Shown here: positions 10,412 through 23,488 of the stretch, piece by piece
Numbering within the stretch: the stretch's first letter is position 1
Layout of the letters: each line of letters begins with the position of its first letter
Assembly: GCA_920105805.1 (NCBI GenBank)
Contig: CAKKTI010000008.1
Location: 89,667-153,666, forward strand
From: Condylostoma magnum
Lineage: Eukaryota > Ciliophora > Heterotrichea > Heterotrichida > Condylostomatidae
Reading direction: 5' to 3'
Length of the DNA stretch: 64,000 nucleotides
Translations under genes and position numbers: made by a program
Notes under the pieces: model-generated
Database searches by the model: none
Told to the model about the DNA's origin: nothing
The model's input: only the letters and a program-made list of their open reading frames with translations

Positions 10412-12372
10412 ATAATATCATTATAGCAAATACAGAATTCAGCTTCTATTTTAAAGTTTCTGGCTGTTTTTTCACATTTTCCCTAGTATTCGGTCACTCT
10501 TTGTATGTAGATTACTCTGAACTTAGATTTAGTGTTTTCGAAGTAAATTTGCTGTATTGGATATCCTGATTCTAGTTCTCCGTATAGAGTTGAGGAGGCT
10601 ATTATTACCAGTGCTTCAAATTCTATATTTTATTATGTTCTTAAGATTAGTTTTAATAGTAAAATGCTATTATGAGCCTTAAGTGCGTAAATTTTGTGTA
10701 TTTCTTTAAATTTTATATGCTCACATATACTTGAAGACAATGGATTTGCCATTAATGTTTAGTTTATCAATATTTCTACTTCTAATCTCAGTTAGTTTCC
10801 TCATTTCTGTATAGGAGCTATTTCCTAGTATTAATTACAGCTACAGAGTCATTATGATATTCTTCTATCTTCACATCTACTTGATTCCTTTATCGAATGT
10901 TCAGTAAGACCTTAACCACTAGCATATGAGGTAAGTGGGCCAACTATACTATTAACTAAATGAATTAAAGTATTATGGATATCAATTTTAGTCGTTAGCA
11001 TATAAGTGTTTTTCTCTAAATAATAATAAGACATTGGGATTTGATCTAGTATTTCAAATGGAGCATTAATAAATAGAACTGGTAATCTGTATTCTTAAAA
11101 TCCCTCTACACTACTATATCACTGCCCATAACGCATGCCATGATCACCTTCTATAGTAAAAACTGCCTTTTGTTATACTAAAAAGATTATGAACTGTAAT
11201 AGATCATCTTCTATTGTTGATATATGTTATCCTGTTGCTTCATGGCCTGTATCAAAATGCAAGTACACTCACTAATTAGCTTACTGATATTATTGTATAA
11301 AATCTTTAGCATAGTCAAACAGATAAGTATGAGACATTTTACTACCAATACATCTCTGTTTATTATTCTTTTTTCCATTGGAATATCCCCCTAATTTTTC
11401 AGCTGCACAGAAGACTTCGTTAACTGAGTGTGTTACATTAGGGTTTCTTCCTATAGCATCCGCAAAATTTCCATTACATGATTCTAGTCCTAAAAGTGTT
11501 AGAAATCCTTAGTTTTAGAGAATATTTCATATTGCCCTCTTCCCTATAAAATCCTAGTGTATATTTTCGTAAAATTTTTAAGTATTGAGCTTTTTCCCAG
11601 CAAAAATTCAATGCTAGTTGTATATAGAATCTTGACCTTGAATATTATGGAGTAAAAAGTCTCCTACATAATAAGTTTATCGGAGTTATTGCAAGTATTT
11701 GATTATTTTTGGTAGTTTTCTATAGAAATGACGCCTGGAAATACTGTCTAAGACAATATGTACAAATTTAAATTTCTTTGAACTCAATTATATCATTTTA
11801 CTGTACTCTTCTTCTTTAAAGACTGGTTTTGTATACATTAGATTAAAATCCTTATATGGATTGCATGATGCTAACACAAATTCAGTGTTTTTAGGAATTT
11901 TAGTATGTTTATTGTAAGTTTAAATTTATCATTCTAATTCCCCAGGATTCATTAGCTTTTATTCGGTACTAGGGCCAGTAATATAGAATCCCTAGTCCTT
12001 TTAATTACATTTTATTTATAAAATATTACTGCTTCTGTTATAACTTACTAGTTCCTGTTAATCACTATAACACTAGGGATATACAAAAACTGGGAAAATT
12101 GATTCTCCTTTGCTTTTTGAGTATCCTCAATTATCAGGAATACATTTTATCTACATATTGCTCAAATAAAGTGTATTATCTATATCTAACTCCCTTTAGC
12201 TATACTTAGAATGAAAATAATCATTATTGAATCTACTAAAACTGGTGAAATTATACTCTGATTATGTGTTTATTGTATTTGATCAATATTTTAAAGAGAT
12301 ACTCTTTGATCTTGGATAGCGATTAGGGGCTAAATACAAAAGTACTATTACAACCAATAATAGAATCGTCAT
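10408..12372 (-). CDS. DUF229 family sulfatase/phosphatase-fold enzyme, membrane anchored
   Basis: A 654-aa type II-like protein. Signal anchor at residues 2-16 (TILLLVVIVLLYLAP), then a luminal or extracellular part. The alkaline-phosphatase/sulfatase superfamily pattern of DUF229 is visible: VLDSISRRHFY (near 212, nucleophile region), YLHFDTGHEATG (near 375), TIEGDHGMRYGQW (near 414, metal ligands) and KIDIHNTLIHL. The substrate of DUF229 proteins is unknown to me. Trp is written as TGA about nine times, including in GQW and QHW. The presumed stop TAA (10408-10410) overlaps the stop of the convergent gene. No intron is required. Confidence 0.85.
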
Positions 12373-12509
12373 TTTAAATTTACAGTGCTAAATTTATAAA
12401 ACAAAGCTGCATAATGTGCAAGAAGCTATTATATAGGTCTGAATAGTCATATTTGGTATATAGAAGAAAATATGCAAATATTACATAAAAATAACTTACT
12501 AAACTAATG

Positions 12510-15500
12510 TCAATTCCGTCTCCATTTATAAGGATGAGCTGCTCCCTGTTATTGCTTTTACATAAAAACTGGATGCCTATGTTCTACTTCAATTGAATAT
12601 TCTTGCAAACGTATTTATTCGGATGCATTTAACTCTTATACTTATACTTATTGTTGCCTTTTCTTTCTTTATTCTCTACATTTTTAAATGATTTCTAATA
12701 TAAATGAGATAATCATTGCCATAATATTTAATGCAATAATAGCTATTAGAACATAAATCATAGCGTTTTATGACTCATAGAAAATGAGTAAAGAATAAAG
12801 AGTAATAGTAATTCCTAGTTCTGAAATTATTCCAAGAAAGTTTCCTACTATCATATTTTTGTAGGGTCTTATAAGGATAATGCAAACCAGATATAAAGTT
12901 TAGATTATAATACACAATACCAACTAGGCATCTTCATAGTTAGTCAATATACAAGCTGCTGAAACCATTAATATTTTTCTAGAAAACACTAGTAAATAAA
13001 AAGATGTAGATATAACACTTTTCCTGTTAAACTCATCATAAAGTTATCCAAACCTTTTAATATGCTCTTAGTTATTTAATAGCTCTTCATTCTTATATTA
13101 CATTAGTACTTTATTATACCAAACAAACAATAGACTGAAGTAAATTCCAAAGACAATAAAGCTTGATATTGTCTATGCAATAAAGTATTCACCTCCATAC
13201 ACGATAAATACAAGGATACTAAATCAGATAGGAATTAATAGTTCATTGAGGGATAGTGTTAGTACCCCATACTAAAACTTAGATGTTAAAGTTTAAATAA
13301 AAGGTTTTTAAACCTTCATCTTAATAATTAGGGCTAAAGCAGTGAGCATTAATATTAGTATTAGTATAGATATAGCTCCACCTGCCCTTTCAAATATATT
13401 AGTTGAAATTTCTTAGATTTCAAATTAATTTTAGCCATTTAACGTGCTATCATTAATTAACAAAGTAAATATATTAGGCATATCATCTAGATTCGTAAAG
13501 GATCACATTTTTAGAAATTCTCTCAAGTCTACTTAAATATCATGGCTTAGAAAGCTTAATATATTAATTAATTACATAAATTCTACCGTTTTTCACAGGT
13601 TCTATAGCTTTATATTTACATTAAAACCATTTATGAGGGTAAAAGCTAAAATAGTAGAGCCCACTACTCTTTGTGTATTTATAGCAGCTTGATCTATTGC
13701 TATTAGATTTTCATCATAATATTAATCTTCTAAAGTAGTTTCGTATTCATAAGATTTGAAATATATTCCCTTATTATTAAGTAAATCTTTGTCTAAAACT
13801 AATTCTAGTTTGGAATTCTCAAATGTATTTGATGTGACTATAATATAAAGAATTTAAGTTGTTTCTTGTTTAATCTGGAAACTCCTTGTTTTAGTATCGT
13901 TTATAAAAATGCTAACTCACTGATTGATATTTTCTTTGAAATCCGTTAATATCTCAATTATATAAGTATCTTCTTCCAATTTCTCATAACGTAGTTCAAT
14001 ATAAAACTCATAACAAGTTTCCCCATCAGTACAATGATAGCAATTTTCCATACAATTAGCACATTAATTACTTTCAATTTCTCTATACCTCCCTGTTGCA
14101 CAAAAATCACTGCAAGTTCCATCATCTTAAATGAGATAACCTTGTGAGCACTGTAAGCAAGCCTAAAAACTATTGCATATCTCGCAATTTTCTGCACAAT
14201 CACTGCATACGTGCTGGCTTTCACTATATTAACCTTACTAGCATATTTTAAAGCATTAATTACCTTCTTTTAGTTCATACCCTTCAATACAAGAAGTGCA
14301 TTGTAACTCACTCTAGCATTCTAAACATATTTCATTGCAGAGATCACATGTATGCTCTTATACATTTTTATAGTACCTGGCAGGGCATTCTAATACACAA
14401 ATCTTTGCATGATGCATATAATAATCCGATTTACAGGATATACAAGTATTTCCATCTATACACGATTAACATCCTTCAATGCAATCTAAGCATTGGGAAT
14501 TTAGCCCATATTACCCATCTCCGCAGGTCTATATACATTGGCCAGTTCCTGTATCAGTGTAAATGCTAAATCCATCATGACAGGAGGTGCAATTATCCTA
14601 TTCACTACTGCAAGTCAAACAATTTGGATCGCAATCTACACATTTGTCTCCTTACTCAAATGTACTATCCGGACAACTATTAAAGCATTCATTTTAGTAT
14701 AAGAAGCTACCTTCTATGCACTCAACACAAAAAGAAGCTGTATTTTAGCACTCAGAGCAGGGAGAAAGGCAAGGTAAGCAGTCTACTAATGGGGCAGTCT
14801 AAGCGTTGTAATGTCCAGTATTGCAATAACAGTCTGATCAAGCTGTTCTGGTATTATCAGGGCATTCACATGAAAGATTGTCTATACTCATTGTTTTAGG
14901 GGAGATGCATGTACATTTATTCGAGGGATCCTTTTACATTTAAGAGCTTTTGCATGTGTCACATTGCTGGGTGGATTGATTGTCTAAGCAAGTATCGCAT
15001 GGAGGGTTACAAGCATAGCATAAATTGTCTGTTGAGTTCCTCCATTCTGTGCTTGTACAAGCTAGTAAACAGTCTAGAACATTAACATCTGGATCTTCGT
15101 CTTGATATCCTTCTTCACATATACAAGTTGAGTTATCAATAAGGCTGTTTTAAGGACAGGAGCATTATAACCCACCACTTTGATCTGTATTTATGAATGT
15201 AGATTTGCATTAGCATTAGCCAGGAGTTGTCCCTACAATTTCTGCGTTTTGGTCTTGGCAGGTAAGACAGTCACTTGATCCTTAGCTACTACAAGTTAAG
15301 CATGTTTGATCACAATAAGAACATTTAAAAGGTTTAGCACTGCTGTCCTTATATGTCCCATCTTAGCAATTTTAAACACATAATTTAGTGTCTAAATCAA
15401 GATACCAGCCTGACCTGCAGTTTTAGCAAGATGCATTATCAGAGCATAATACACAGTTATCTGGACAAATTAAAGGAGCATCTAAACAATTATTACTAGA

Positions 15501-16238
15501 ATCCATTGCCTCTTTAGGGCATTAAAAGACTTCTATAGTAGTTTAGCAACCATGGCAAGTGTCTCCATTGCATTTACACTCCTAAGCGAAAGATGCACCA
15601 CTAATATCGTCATCACCCCACACAAAATACTAAATACATCCTTAGAAGCCCTATCCTAATCTAATTATTTAATTTACATTAGTAACTTACCACTAAGCAA
15701 AATTTATCGTTTCTAGTATCTATTCACCCTGACTAAAGGTCCAGCAAATAATCGTCAAAATGTCATCTTTATCTTAGATGAAAAATTAAAACTCAAGTCA
15801 CTTATTCAGAGCTATTGTATTAGTACTCGAAGTTCCCTACTTTAGAAAAATTGTTGATTGCTTTTAGAGCAGTATTGAGTAGCTAAGCTCTTACTAATCT
15901 CCAATACTTAATTCTAATGAGATTCCATTGACATCATCTTTCATCTCAAAAAACTTTCCATGGTTGTAGGCAAAAATTCACAGGGCGAAAAACTACCTTT
16001 CATGATCATTGGGATTGCTATCAGTAGTCCATATTTGAATTACATCTTCCTCATTAAAACAGACTCCCTCAGCAGAGCACTGCGGATCAATCGACTCAAT
16101 TGAGGCCGTGCTTCCTAGAATACCCTCTCCTTTATCTATTATGCTTAAGTTTTAGGCACAATCACTGTCGAACTTAGCTTCAATGTAGGTAGCGCTTCTT
16201 ACGTGAAAAGTTAGGTTGATAAGTAGGATTGGAGACAT
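12510..16238 (-). CDS. Large cysteine-rich surface protein with LamG-like N-terminus and C-terminal multi-TM region
   Basis: 1242 aa in one open frame. The N-terminal 200 residues look like a LamG/ConA-type beta sandwich (ISLELSIGDQ, LEFQFFIQD, LGQGFQGCIQYFVWGDDD). From about residue 210 to 760 there are many furin-like/growth-factor-receptor Cys repeats (CNPPCDTCLDN, CLTCSSQGSSDCLTC, CEICNSFQACLQC). A Cys-free region follows, then six or more TM segments (GGAISILILILMLTALALII onward) and a Lys/Gln-rich cytoplasmic tail ending HPYKWRRN before TGA 12510-12512. This architecture is common among ciliate surface proteins. It probably acts in sensing or adhesion at the plasma membrane; the ligand is unknown. 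Confidence 0.85.
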
Positions 16239-16312
16239 TTTATTATGAAATATTACTTATTACAGAACCTTAAATTTATTTTAGTTTTCATTGCTTTTGA
16301 TTAGGATGATTA

Positions 16313-16666
16313 ATGGTATGAAATTTAGTGATTGAACAAGGTAAAATAGACTTCTTTGCATTATTGTTATTTTTCTGATAGTTATTATCATATGCTTATT
16401 TCTCTGTATATTTGTGAATTAATAGATATAGGACTGTTTGATATTAACTCATAGCTTTAGAGTAGTACTTTACTTAAACTTATCAAGAGTTATGTAATGT
16501 TCTAAGAAGCTTTAACAGAATAATTAAGGGTAGTAGTCTTAATTATGCTAAGTAATTTATGATAACTTTTACTTGTATTTAATCGACTCAAATGATAAAA
16601 GAATTTGTGTATACTAGCTTTTTAGAATCATTATTTATCACTATTCCCTTTATAGTACCGATATAA
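16313..16666 (+). CDS. Possible small membrane protein (weak)
   Basis: A frame from an ATG at 16313 to TAA 16664-16666 could encode 117 residues: a hydrophobic N-terminus (KIDFFALLLFFWQLLSYAY), a polar middle (LCNVLRSFNRIIKGSSLNY) and a hydrophobic end. It needs four TGA-Trp codons in 117, a frequency close to that expected for non-coding sequence. The surrounding 600-bp gap (16239-16838) holds nothing else I recognise. Treat it as a candidate only. Confidence 0.25.
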
Positions 16667-16838
16667 GCTAAATATAATTATAATTTGAACTAAAAAATCC
16701 CTTAAACCTTTTATAAAACATAAAAATCGCTCATCCTGTATAATTACCTATACAAAAAGAGACAAATTACCACCCATAATAAAAAACGCATTATTTTAAT
16801 ACGGGCTATTGATTAAACCCTAAAATAGTTAAGTAGTG

Positions 16839-17591
16839 CTAACCACTCTAAGCTTCAGTATTGAACAAATTTTCATTATCCTCTGCATTGGGAACGAATC
16901 CTGCAGCAAAGGGATTAATCTGGGAAGGCTCAAAAACAAACTCAGGCTCTTCATACTCTTCCTAGTAATATTCCATCTGATATGGAGGATAATAAGAGTA
17001 ATTATCATAATAACCTCCCATATCATTATCTTGATTATCCTTAGGAGTGGCCTTTTTACACTCAACCCACTTCCCCCCAATATAATTATTATCGAAGTTA
17101 AGCAGCACTGACTCTACACTGTCTTCATCCTCGAATGTAATAAACCCAAACCCTCTGGGACGATTAGTCCCTCTGTCGTACATGACGACACTATCTCTGA
17201 TAATACCAAAACTGCTGAAATAGGCTCTGAACTCCTCTTCGTCAATATTTTAAGGAAGTCCTCCCACAAAAAGCTTATTGGTCTTTTCAATCGGAATTTA
17301 CTCCTGGGTTTTAGTCTTCTCACGGGGAGTTGCTTACTTGCAGTCTATCTTTTTGCCGTCTAAGTGATGCTGGGTTGAAAGGATTACTTGGGTAGTGTCT
17401 GGGTCCTGCATTGTGACAAATCCAAAGCAGCGGGATTTCTTGTTTTCCCTGTCTGACATCAGAATGCAATCCTTTACTTCTCCAAATTGCTCAAAATGTT
17501 TTAAAAGGGATTCTTGAGTGGTTTAAGGAGAAAGGCCACCGACAAAGAGTTTTTGAGGACTAGGTGCCGGCTGAGGAGCTGATTCAGACAT
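16839..17591 (-). CDS. Two-RRM RNA-binding protein (hnRNP A/B- or Musashi-like)
   Basis: 250 aa with two RRM domains (about residues 14-85 and 98-175). RRM1 has RNP2 KLFVGGL and RNP1 SRCFGFVTM. RRM2 has KLFVGGLPQN and RGFGFITFED. The C-terminus is Tyr/Asn/Gly-rich (GGYYDNYSYYPPYQMEYY) like hnRNP A/B tails. It should bind single-stranded RNA in splicing, export or mRNP assembly; the target is unknown. The start MSESAPQPAPSPQ is well defined. TAG 16839 after FNTEAQSG is taken as stop; otherwise the frame runs on through non-homologous sequence. The gene is richer in GC than its surroundings, as is PDI, which may mean high expression. Confidence 0.9.
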
Positions 17592-17842
17592 TTATATAAT
17601 GGTGAGAAACGAGTTGTTGTAAAGTAAAAATGGATTGTCCTGTAGTCATTAGGAGAAATAAGTTTATTTGGACCTTTTTCAGTATGCTGTGTTAAGAATT
17701 AGATAGCTTGAAATTTTTATGTGTTATGCAATTTGTTTTACTAATCCATAGTTTAATTACTAGATTTTATACAATATTGCTTTGAATTAAGCTGCTTTAT
17801 TAACATGCCTAGTATTAAAATATGATTTAGTATAAAATAAGC

Positions 17843-18445
17843 TTAAATAATATTCATGTGTTTTATTCTAGCCATTGATTCTCTATACTCAACTACTCTG
17901 TCTCTCTTCTTATTATTTCTTCTGCTTTAGGGCTAGAATTCGAAATGTTAGATTGGATTGAATAAATTAGGAGAGTACTTATACATGTCTATTTATTTTG
18001 ATAAAGTGTTATTTTTACGACAAACAGTTGGGAATAGCTTCTATGTAGTGTTTTTACTTCTATTTACCTGCCTGGCTCTTGTGCTTAGATCGATTTCTAT
18101 ATTATCAGGGAACCATAGCTTTCTTTTTTAATCAACTATTTCTGGAAATTTTATACTTTTTATTGGAGATTGACTATGCCATCTATCTATAATAGATCTT
18201 TTTGAGGATTATTAGTACTGTAGATTTTGTATTTCTTATTTATTAAGAGGACTATGACTTCTCGGACTATTGTATAGAGAAATTTTCGTGGTATATGGTA
18301 AAGTAGTTAATCTATGATTAGGGGATATTAATGCAGAAGTCATTTCAGGCTGATAACATGTATCAGTCGATTGACTAATTTAGAGTTCAGGCAATATTAA
18401 TTGCACTTCTCTTTAAGTTTGTTGTCTAGGTGGTTAAATATTCAT
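17843..18445 (-). CDS. Basic Ser/Pro-containing protein of unknown function
   Basis: 200 codons starting MNIQPPRQQTQREVQL and ending at TAA 17843-17845. The protein is polar and basic, with many Ser-Pro dipeptides (YNSPRSHSPLNK, HSQSPIKSIKFP) and a basic C-terminal helix (RNNKKRDRVVEYRESMARIK). No hydrophobic segment or known domain. The Ser-Pro pattern suggests a phosphorylated cytoskeletal or cell-cycle protein, which is inference. No TGA-Trp codon is needed. It starts 137 bp from the divergent MGC gene. Confidence 0.6.
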
Positions 18446-18582
18446 AGGGCAGAAATAATTAGAAATGGAGAGAAGTTTTAACGTTTTGTTGTAAAAGTTA
18501 AGTATTAATAAGCTTAATAATACATTTATTATATAGTGCCTGTAAAGGACTAATTTTAAGTCTTTTAAATAATCTGTAATAA

Positions 18583-19242
18583 ATGGGTTGTGGGAAAAGC
18601 TAATAATTCACTGAAGTGAATATACCGAAAGAGAATGTGCCAGAAGAGAATCTACCCAAAGAGAATCTACCAGTAATAGAAAGCAAGCCTGAATAGCAAT
18701 AAGAAAATTTGGAAACAAATTAAAACGAGATAAATAAGGAGCCTTAGTAGGAAATTATCGATGATTAGCCATCTCAATACGAAGCAAGTGAGAGTAGTAT
18801 GTTTGAAGATAAAACGACAGTTTTAAGGGAAACACTAATGCTAAGTTAGCCCAAAGCACTATAAAAAAAGGACGAAATTATAAGTATTATATCAGAAACA
18901 TCATCACCTGAAAAAACTCCTGTAGCAAGTAAAAAATCTCCAATTAAAAGACATAAATTTGATGACTTGATCGATAAAACGAATAATAAAAACACATTGT
19001 TTAAATCTAAGGTAGAATCTTTGCCACCAATTACTAATAATAAACCCAATATAAGGTTTGATCCAATAGGAGCAGTTGATTTGAATTTTGATTTCCTTAT
19101 GGAGGAGGAATCCTAAGAAAGTGATAGTGATAGATATGATAGTTATGGAATAATTAACTATGAACAGCTGGAAAATGAAGCAGAGGTAAATAAACTTATA
19201 GATGAGTTAAATTTGATGCAGATGGATATTAATTACTATTAG
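18583..19242 (+). CDS. Acidic N-terminally acylated protein (MGC type)
   Basis: 219 aa starting MGCGKSQQF. Gly2-Cys3 is a classic dual myristoylation/palmitoylation signal, so the protein is probably tethered to a membrane. The rest is disordered-looking and acidic, with short near-repeats at the start (PKENVPEENLPKENLP), Ser/Pro-rich blocks (SETSSPEKTPVASKKSP) and a hydrophobic-acidic C-terminal helix (NKLIDELNLMQMD). No enzyme motif. TAG 19240-19242 is taken as stop. The gene at 29369 has the same start pattern and composition, but I see no clear alignment between them. Confidence 0.75.
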
Positions 19243-19520
19243 TTTTAAATAAAGTTAAGTATCATATATGTGTTTATTTGAATCATTATTTTACTCAATT
19301 TGATCTTTGTCTAAAGGACTATTAACTCTTAGTATATGAAGAGGCTTCTTTTAATAAAAATATTAATTAGTATAAAAATCAATTCCCTCATCATTCACAA
19401 CTACTAAAATTAACTTCTAATACTGATTTATATCAGTAAATATAATCAAACAATCCCAAAATTTGCTTTAATCTCTGTAAACAATTGAAATACCAAAATA
19501 TATACATCTATATTGATATA

Positions 19521-21689
19521 ATGAAAAACTCTTAAAGCTAGCCTGGTAGAAATTTGTAGTAAAAACCTGACAATGTGTCTCCTGAGTATCTTCAATAATT
19601 AGGAAGGGAGATAAAGCAATAAGAAGGAAAATTAGCATAGCTAAAAGGTGAAATTAGGTCAAGACAAAGATTAGCAATTTAAATGCAAGACGCTGGTGAT
19701 AACATAGAAGTGTAAATGAGAAGGCTTGAGGAAGAAATATTTATGAGAGATGGATAAATAGATCAGCTTAATAATGAAGTAGTAGAGCTAAAGGAAAAGG
19801 TTAAAATGATGTCTAAGGAAAGTACGTAAGAAAAAGATTAAATTATAGAAAATTTATACTAGGAAAATGATGAGTTGAAAGAAGAGAAGGAAAAGTTAGA
19901 GTAGATGATAAGATAATTATAGGAATAGATTAATAATAGTGGAGCTAGTAAAGATGAAATTGAAGAAATCAAATCAAAGTATGATGAGGAGATATAGGCA
20001 TTGAGAAAGCAACTTGAATAAAAGGAGAAGTTACTAGGATAAGCGTATGCAGAGATAAAAAAACTGACTGATTAATTGAATAAAATGCAAAAATTAAATT
20101 AAGAATTAAGTGGAAATGTTAATAGGCTTGAAAAGTAATTGGAAGAGCAAAAGCAATTAAACTTCAATATGTCTGTAGACTAGCAGAATATTCAAGAGCT
20201 ATAAGAAAAGAATTAGAGATTACTATTAGATTATTAATAATTGCTTTAAAGTAATTAAAAGCATACAGATCAATTGAAGCAAGCTTAGTAGTAGATATCA
20301 AATTTACATGCTAAAAATGAGTAATAGTAGTTATAATTAGAGTAAGTGGAAAACTCGTTACTTAACGAAGCTTCAAGAGCTCAAAACTTACAATCGCAGT
20401 TATAAGAAGTAGAGGAATAGTCTAAATAAGAGCTGTAAACTTTATCTCATAAATTATAATCATCTGCGTAAGAAATAAAGGAAATTAGACATGAACTGCA
20501 AGATAAAGGGTTATTAGAGATAAAATACAACAAATAGGAGGAGTTATATAAAAAGACTAAAGAGCTACTTAATAAATCATAGAAAGAAAATGTTGATTTA
20601 AAACAGCAAATAATTTATATAAACAATCAAAGCTAAATAATGCTTGATAGAATTTAAGAATTATAGAAAACACTTAATAATACTAGAGAGGATGTTATTA
20701 AAGAGAGATAAGATTATTATAAGCAAATCGATTAATCTAATAAAGAAATAGATGAACTAAAGAAGTAAAATCAGTAATTGCAATTAAGTTTAAATAGCAA
20801 AGATGTTGAACTAACTAGAAAATAAACACATGTTATAAACTATAAAAACAGATTAGATGAAATGAAAGAACTAGTAAACAATTCATCAGCAGAGATTTAA
20901 AACTCAAATCAAATAATTAAAAGCTTACACTTAAAGCTTCAATCAAAGAAATAAGAAAAATAAGACATTTAAATATAATCTCTTAAAAAGGATAGCACCA
21001 ATAATTACTTATAAAGTTAATTGAAAGATCTTGAAAATCTAATATAACAAAAAGATAAAGAATTGAAAAATAAAGATAGTATGATCCTAAGAGGAAATAA
21101 TCAAATCTAATTGCTTAGGTCTTAAATAGCAGATAATCAAACTGAAACACAAACTTAGCCTTCAGAAGATTAAAAATTATTAGAATTGCTGTAATAAAAG
21201 AGCAAAGAAGTAAGATTACTAAAAGACATGATAAGATCAAGTTAAATTTAAGTTAAGACTAAAGACGAAGATATTTTCCGTTTTAAGAAAAGACTAAACT
21301 TTTTACCAATACTTAAATTCCCAAAGAGAAAGCGACTTTCTAAAACACAAAGAGATAAAGCAAATCCTGACGAAATCTATAAAATAATAAATAACGCTGT
21401 TAATGAAATTTCTAAGCTTTAAGATCTACGTAAAAGTTCATCTCCTGTTTTAAACAAAACATTTTATTCTCCAAGACCATAAGCAAAAGATATGCGATAA
21501 TTCGTGTAAGATTCTACACGGTACATATTACAGCAGTTAAAAAGCGAATTAAAACTGTTTAAAAATGCAAAAATTTAAACTAATAAACTAAGCTAGTACT
21601 TTCAATAGCCAGAGTTACTAATAAAAGCTGAAATAACAGTAGAGGAATTTACCCAAATGCTCAACTCCAAAATTCAGCATAATACATAG
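19521..21689 (+). CDS. Giant Gln-rich coiled-coil protein
   Basis: 722 codons starting MKNSQSQPGRNLQQKPDN. From residue 25 to about 590 the protein is almost continuous heptad-repeat coiled coil rich in Gln, Leu, Lys and Glu (LEEEIFMRDGQIDQLNNEVV, LRKQLEQKEKLLGQAYAEI). The C-terminal 130 residues are basic and more globular (RFKKRLNFLPILKFPKRKR). More than a hundred Gln codons are TAA/TAG. It is likely a cytoskeletal, basal-body or tethering protein; no named family can be assigned. The stop could be TAG 21687, TAA 21696 or the TGA overlapping the next gene's ATG at 21707. Confidence 0.78.
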
Positions 21690-21706
21690 ATAAGGTAATT
21701 AATAAA

Positions 21707-22594
21707 ATGAATTATTCGACTGAAGTTAATAATGAAAGAATATTATACACTGAAGTGTATTTTTATAAAGTGCTTTATAAGCTAAATAAGCAGCAGTAGG
21801 TAGGCTTAACAATACCAGAAACGTTTATATTTGGATATGGCTTTAAAAAACCAACATTACTAAGCACAGATTATGCATCAGGAAATCTGACATCTCGTAA
21901 AAATATTTCTAAACTTGGGGTCTTGGAATGCGCTGTACTTTTTGAAGAAGTTAGAACATAAAAACAATTCCCCATAATGCTTTTAAAGCAAACTCCTTAA
22001 AATAATGGCAAAGATCATTGTATTGCATTATTTAATAGCACAGATGTAAGTGTGTAATGAAACGAAATGATTGATTAGAATTAAGAATGTATATTATAGC
22101 GTTATATAATGCCTACTTAGCCTGGAAAGATTAGTCTAGTCAAGGCAACTTGAGATTGTACAAAAAATTCAGTAAGAAAATTAGTATACCAGAAGAAAAT
22201 AATGATTAATAATTAAAAGAAAAAAGCATTTGTTAATTGAATATCACCTTTAATAAAATCAGCTGGGAGTTATTATATAATTAATAAAAACGATAATTAT
22301 AGCATATTTGAAATTCCCAGCTCAGAACTGATCGACAGAAAAATATTAGAACTAAATCATATAATAGAAAAAATATACTAAGATGAAGTTAAACTAGCCC
22401 TGACAGATGCATATTTCCTTAGGGATTAACATGGATATTTGTATTTAATTAATATTAAAAACTATAAGGTTTTCTAAAGGGATTATAAACTTCCTAAAAT
22501 TCAATAAAAATCTATTTTAAGAGGAAGCTAATCGGTTAAGGCTATAGCCCATCCAAGAAGAGTAAGAAATTTGAATTTTAGGCTTTTAAGTTAA
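21707..22594 (+). CDS. Unrecognised soluble protein
   Basis: 295 codons starting MNYSTEVNNERILYTEVYF. The sequence is a normal mixture of hydrophobic and polar residues and looks globular: ETFIFGYGFKKPTLLSTDY, ILQRYIMPTQPGKISLVKATW, LALTDAYFLRDQHGYLYLINI. There are no TM segments, Cys clusters or known motifs. The ATG follows the upstream coiled-coil gene by 17 bp. TAA 22592-22594 is taken as stop because a Kelch gene converges from the other strand with its own TAA 12 bp away. I cannot suggest a function. Confidence 0.65.
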
Positions 22595-22606
22595 AATTAT
22601 CTAAAG

Positions 22607-23419
22607 TTAATTGAAATAATTACTATAATTAAGGTATCTAATTTCAAATGTACCTAACTCTAGATATACAAAATAATCTACTGCATACCCTATAAACAGT
22701 TTTTCTTTCTCCACAAAACCTTAAGTAATTTAAAGCTAATGAGGAATATCTTAGAATTATTTCTCTATATACAAAAACAGTTAAGTTTTATCATATATTT
22801 ACAAATATAATACCTTATCTTCACATCTTTTAACATGTATTAATCAATTGTAAGTTATATATAAATATTATGCTGTAATACAATTTTAGAGTATATTCAC
22901 TTTTAGCATTTAGTTTCTAATTCATAATTTCTATTTAACATCATAAATCTACAAGCATAGATTTGATTAGATTTTACCTAAAAGATACAGTTTATTGTTA
23001 GATCCTGATACACAAAACTTTTTATAGTACAGAGGCATGCATGGTATTTAATCTCATCTCTCACTCAATGAATGTATCTGCTTTTAATAACATCCTAATA
23101 GCCTTTTACTGCATTTGCCTCCTAAAACAAATACTGACTTATCAATACACACAATTTCAAAATCTTTTACAAATTACTTAAAAGGTAGCTTAAAATTAGA
23201 AATTTAGTTGCTATTATCGATTAAAAAACATTGTTATATTCTAAATACTTTATCTTAGTTTAGCAGAATTAAATTCCCATTATCTAATATATACTATTTT
23301 AACAATACTATACTCGTTTATTAGTAAGGTATTTTAACTTCTTGTTAATCAGCGATTTTATTGCTTTTATAGTCAATGCATAGTAATAAGCCTGCTTCTA
23401 GTCACACTTTTAGATACAT
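22607..23419 (-). CDS. Kelch-repeat protein
   Basis: 270 aa starting MYLKVWLEAGLL. Kelch-like beta-propeller blades are visible: SVFVLGGKCSKRLLGC with ERWDQIPCMPLYY, then KLYLLGKIQSNLCLQIYD, then further degenerate blades. A complete propeller would need about six blades, so this is short or partly degenerate. Such proteins usually serve as binding scaffolds. Stop TAA 22607-22609 is 12 bp from the convergent gene's stop. The ATG is 69 bp downstream of the stop of the next minus-strand gene. Confidence 0.65.
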
Positions 23420-23488
23420 TTTATATAATATTAAAATATAATCATGTTAATTAATATTTCGATCTACTAAATGTAACAAAGTTTATAA

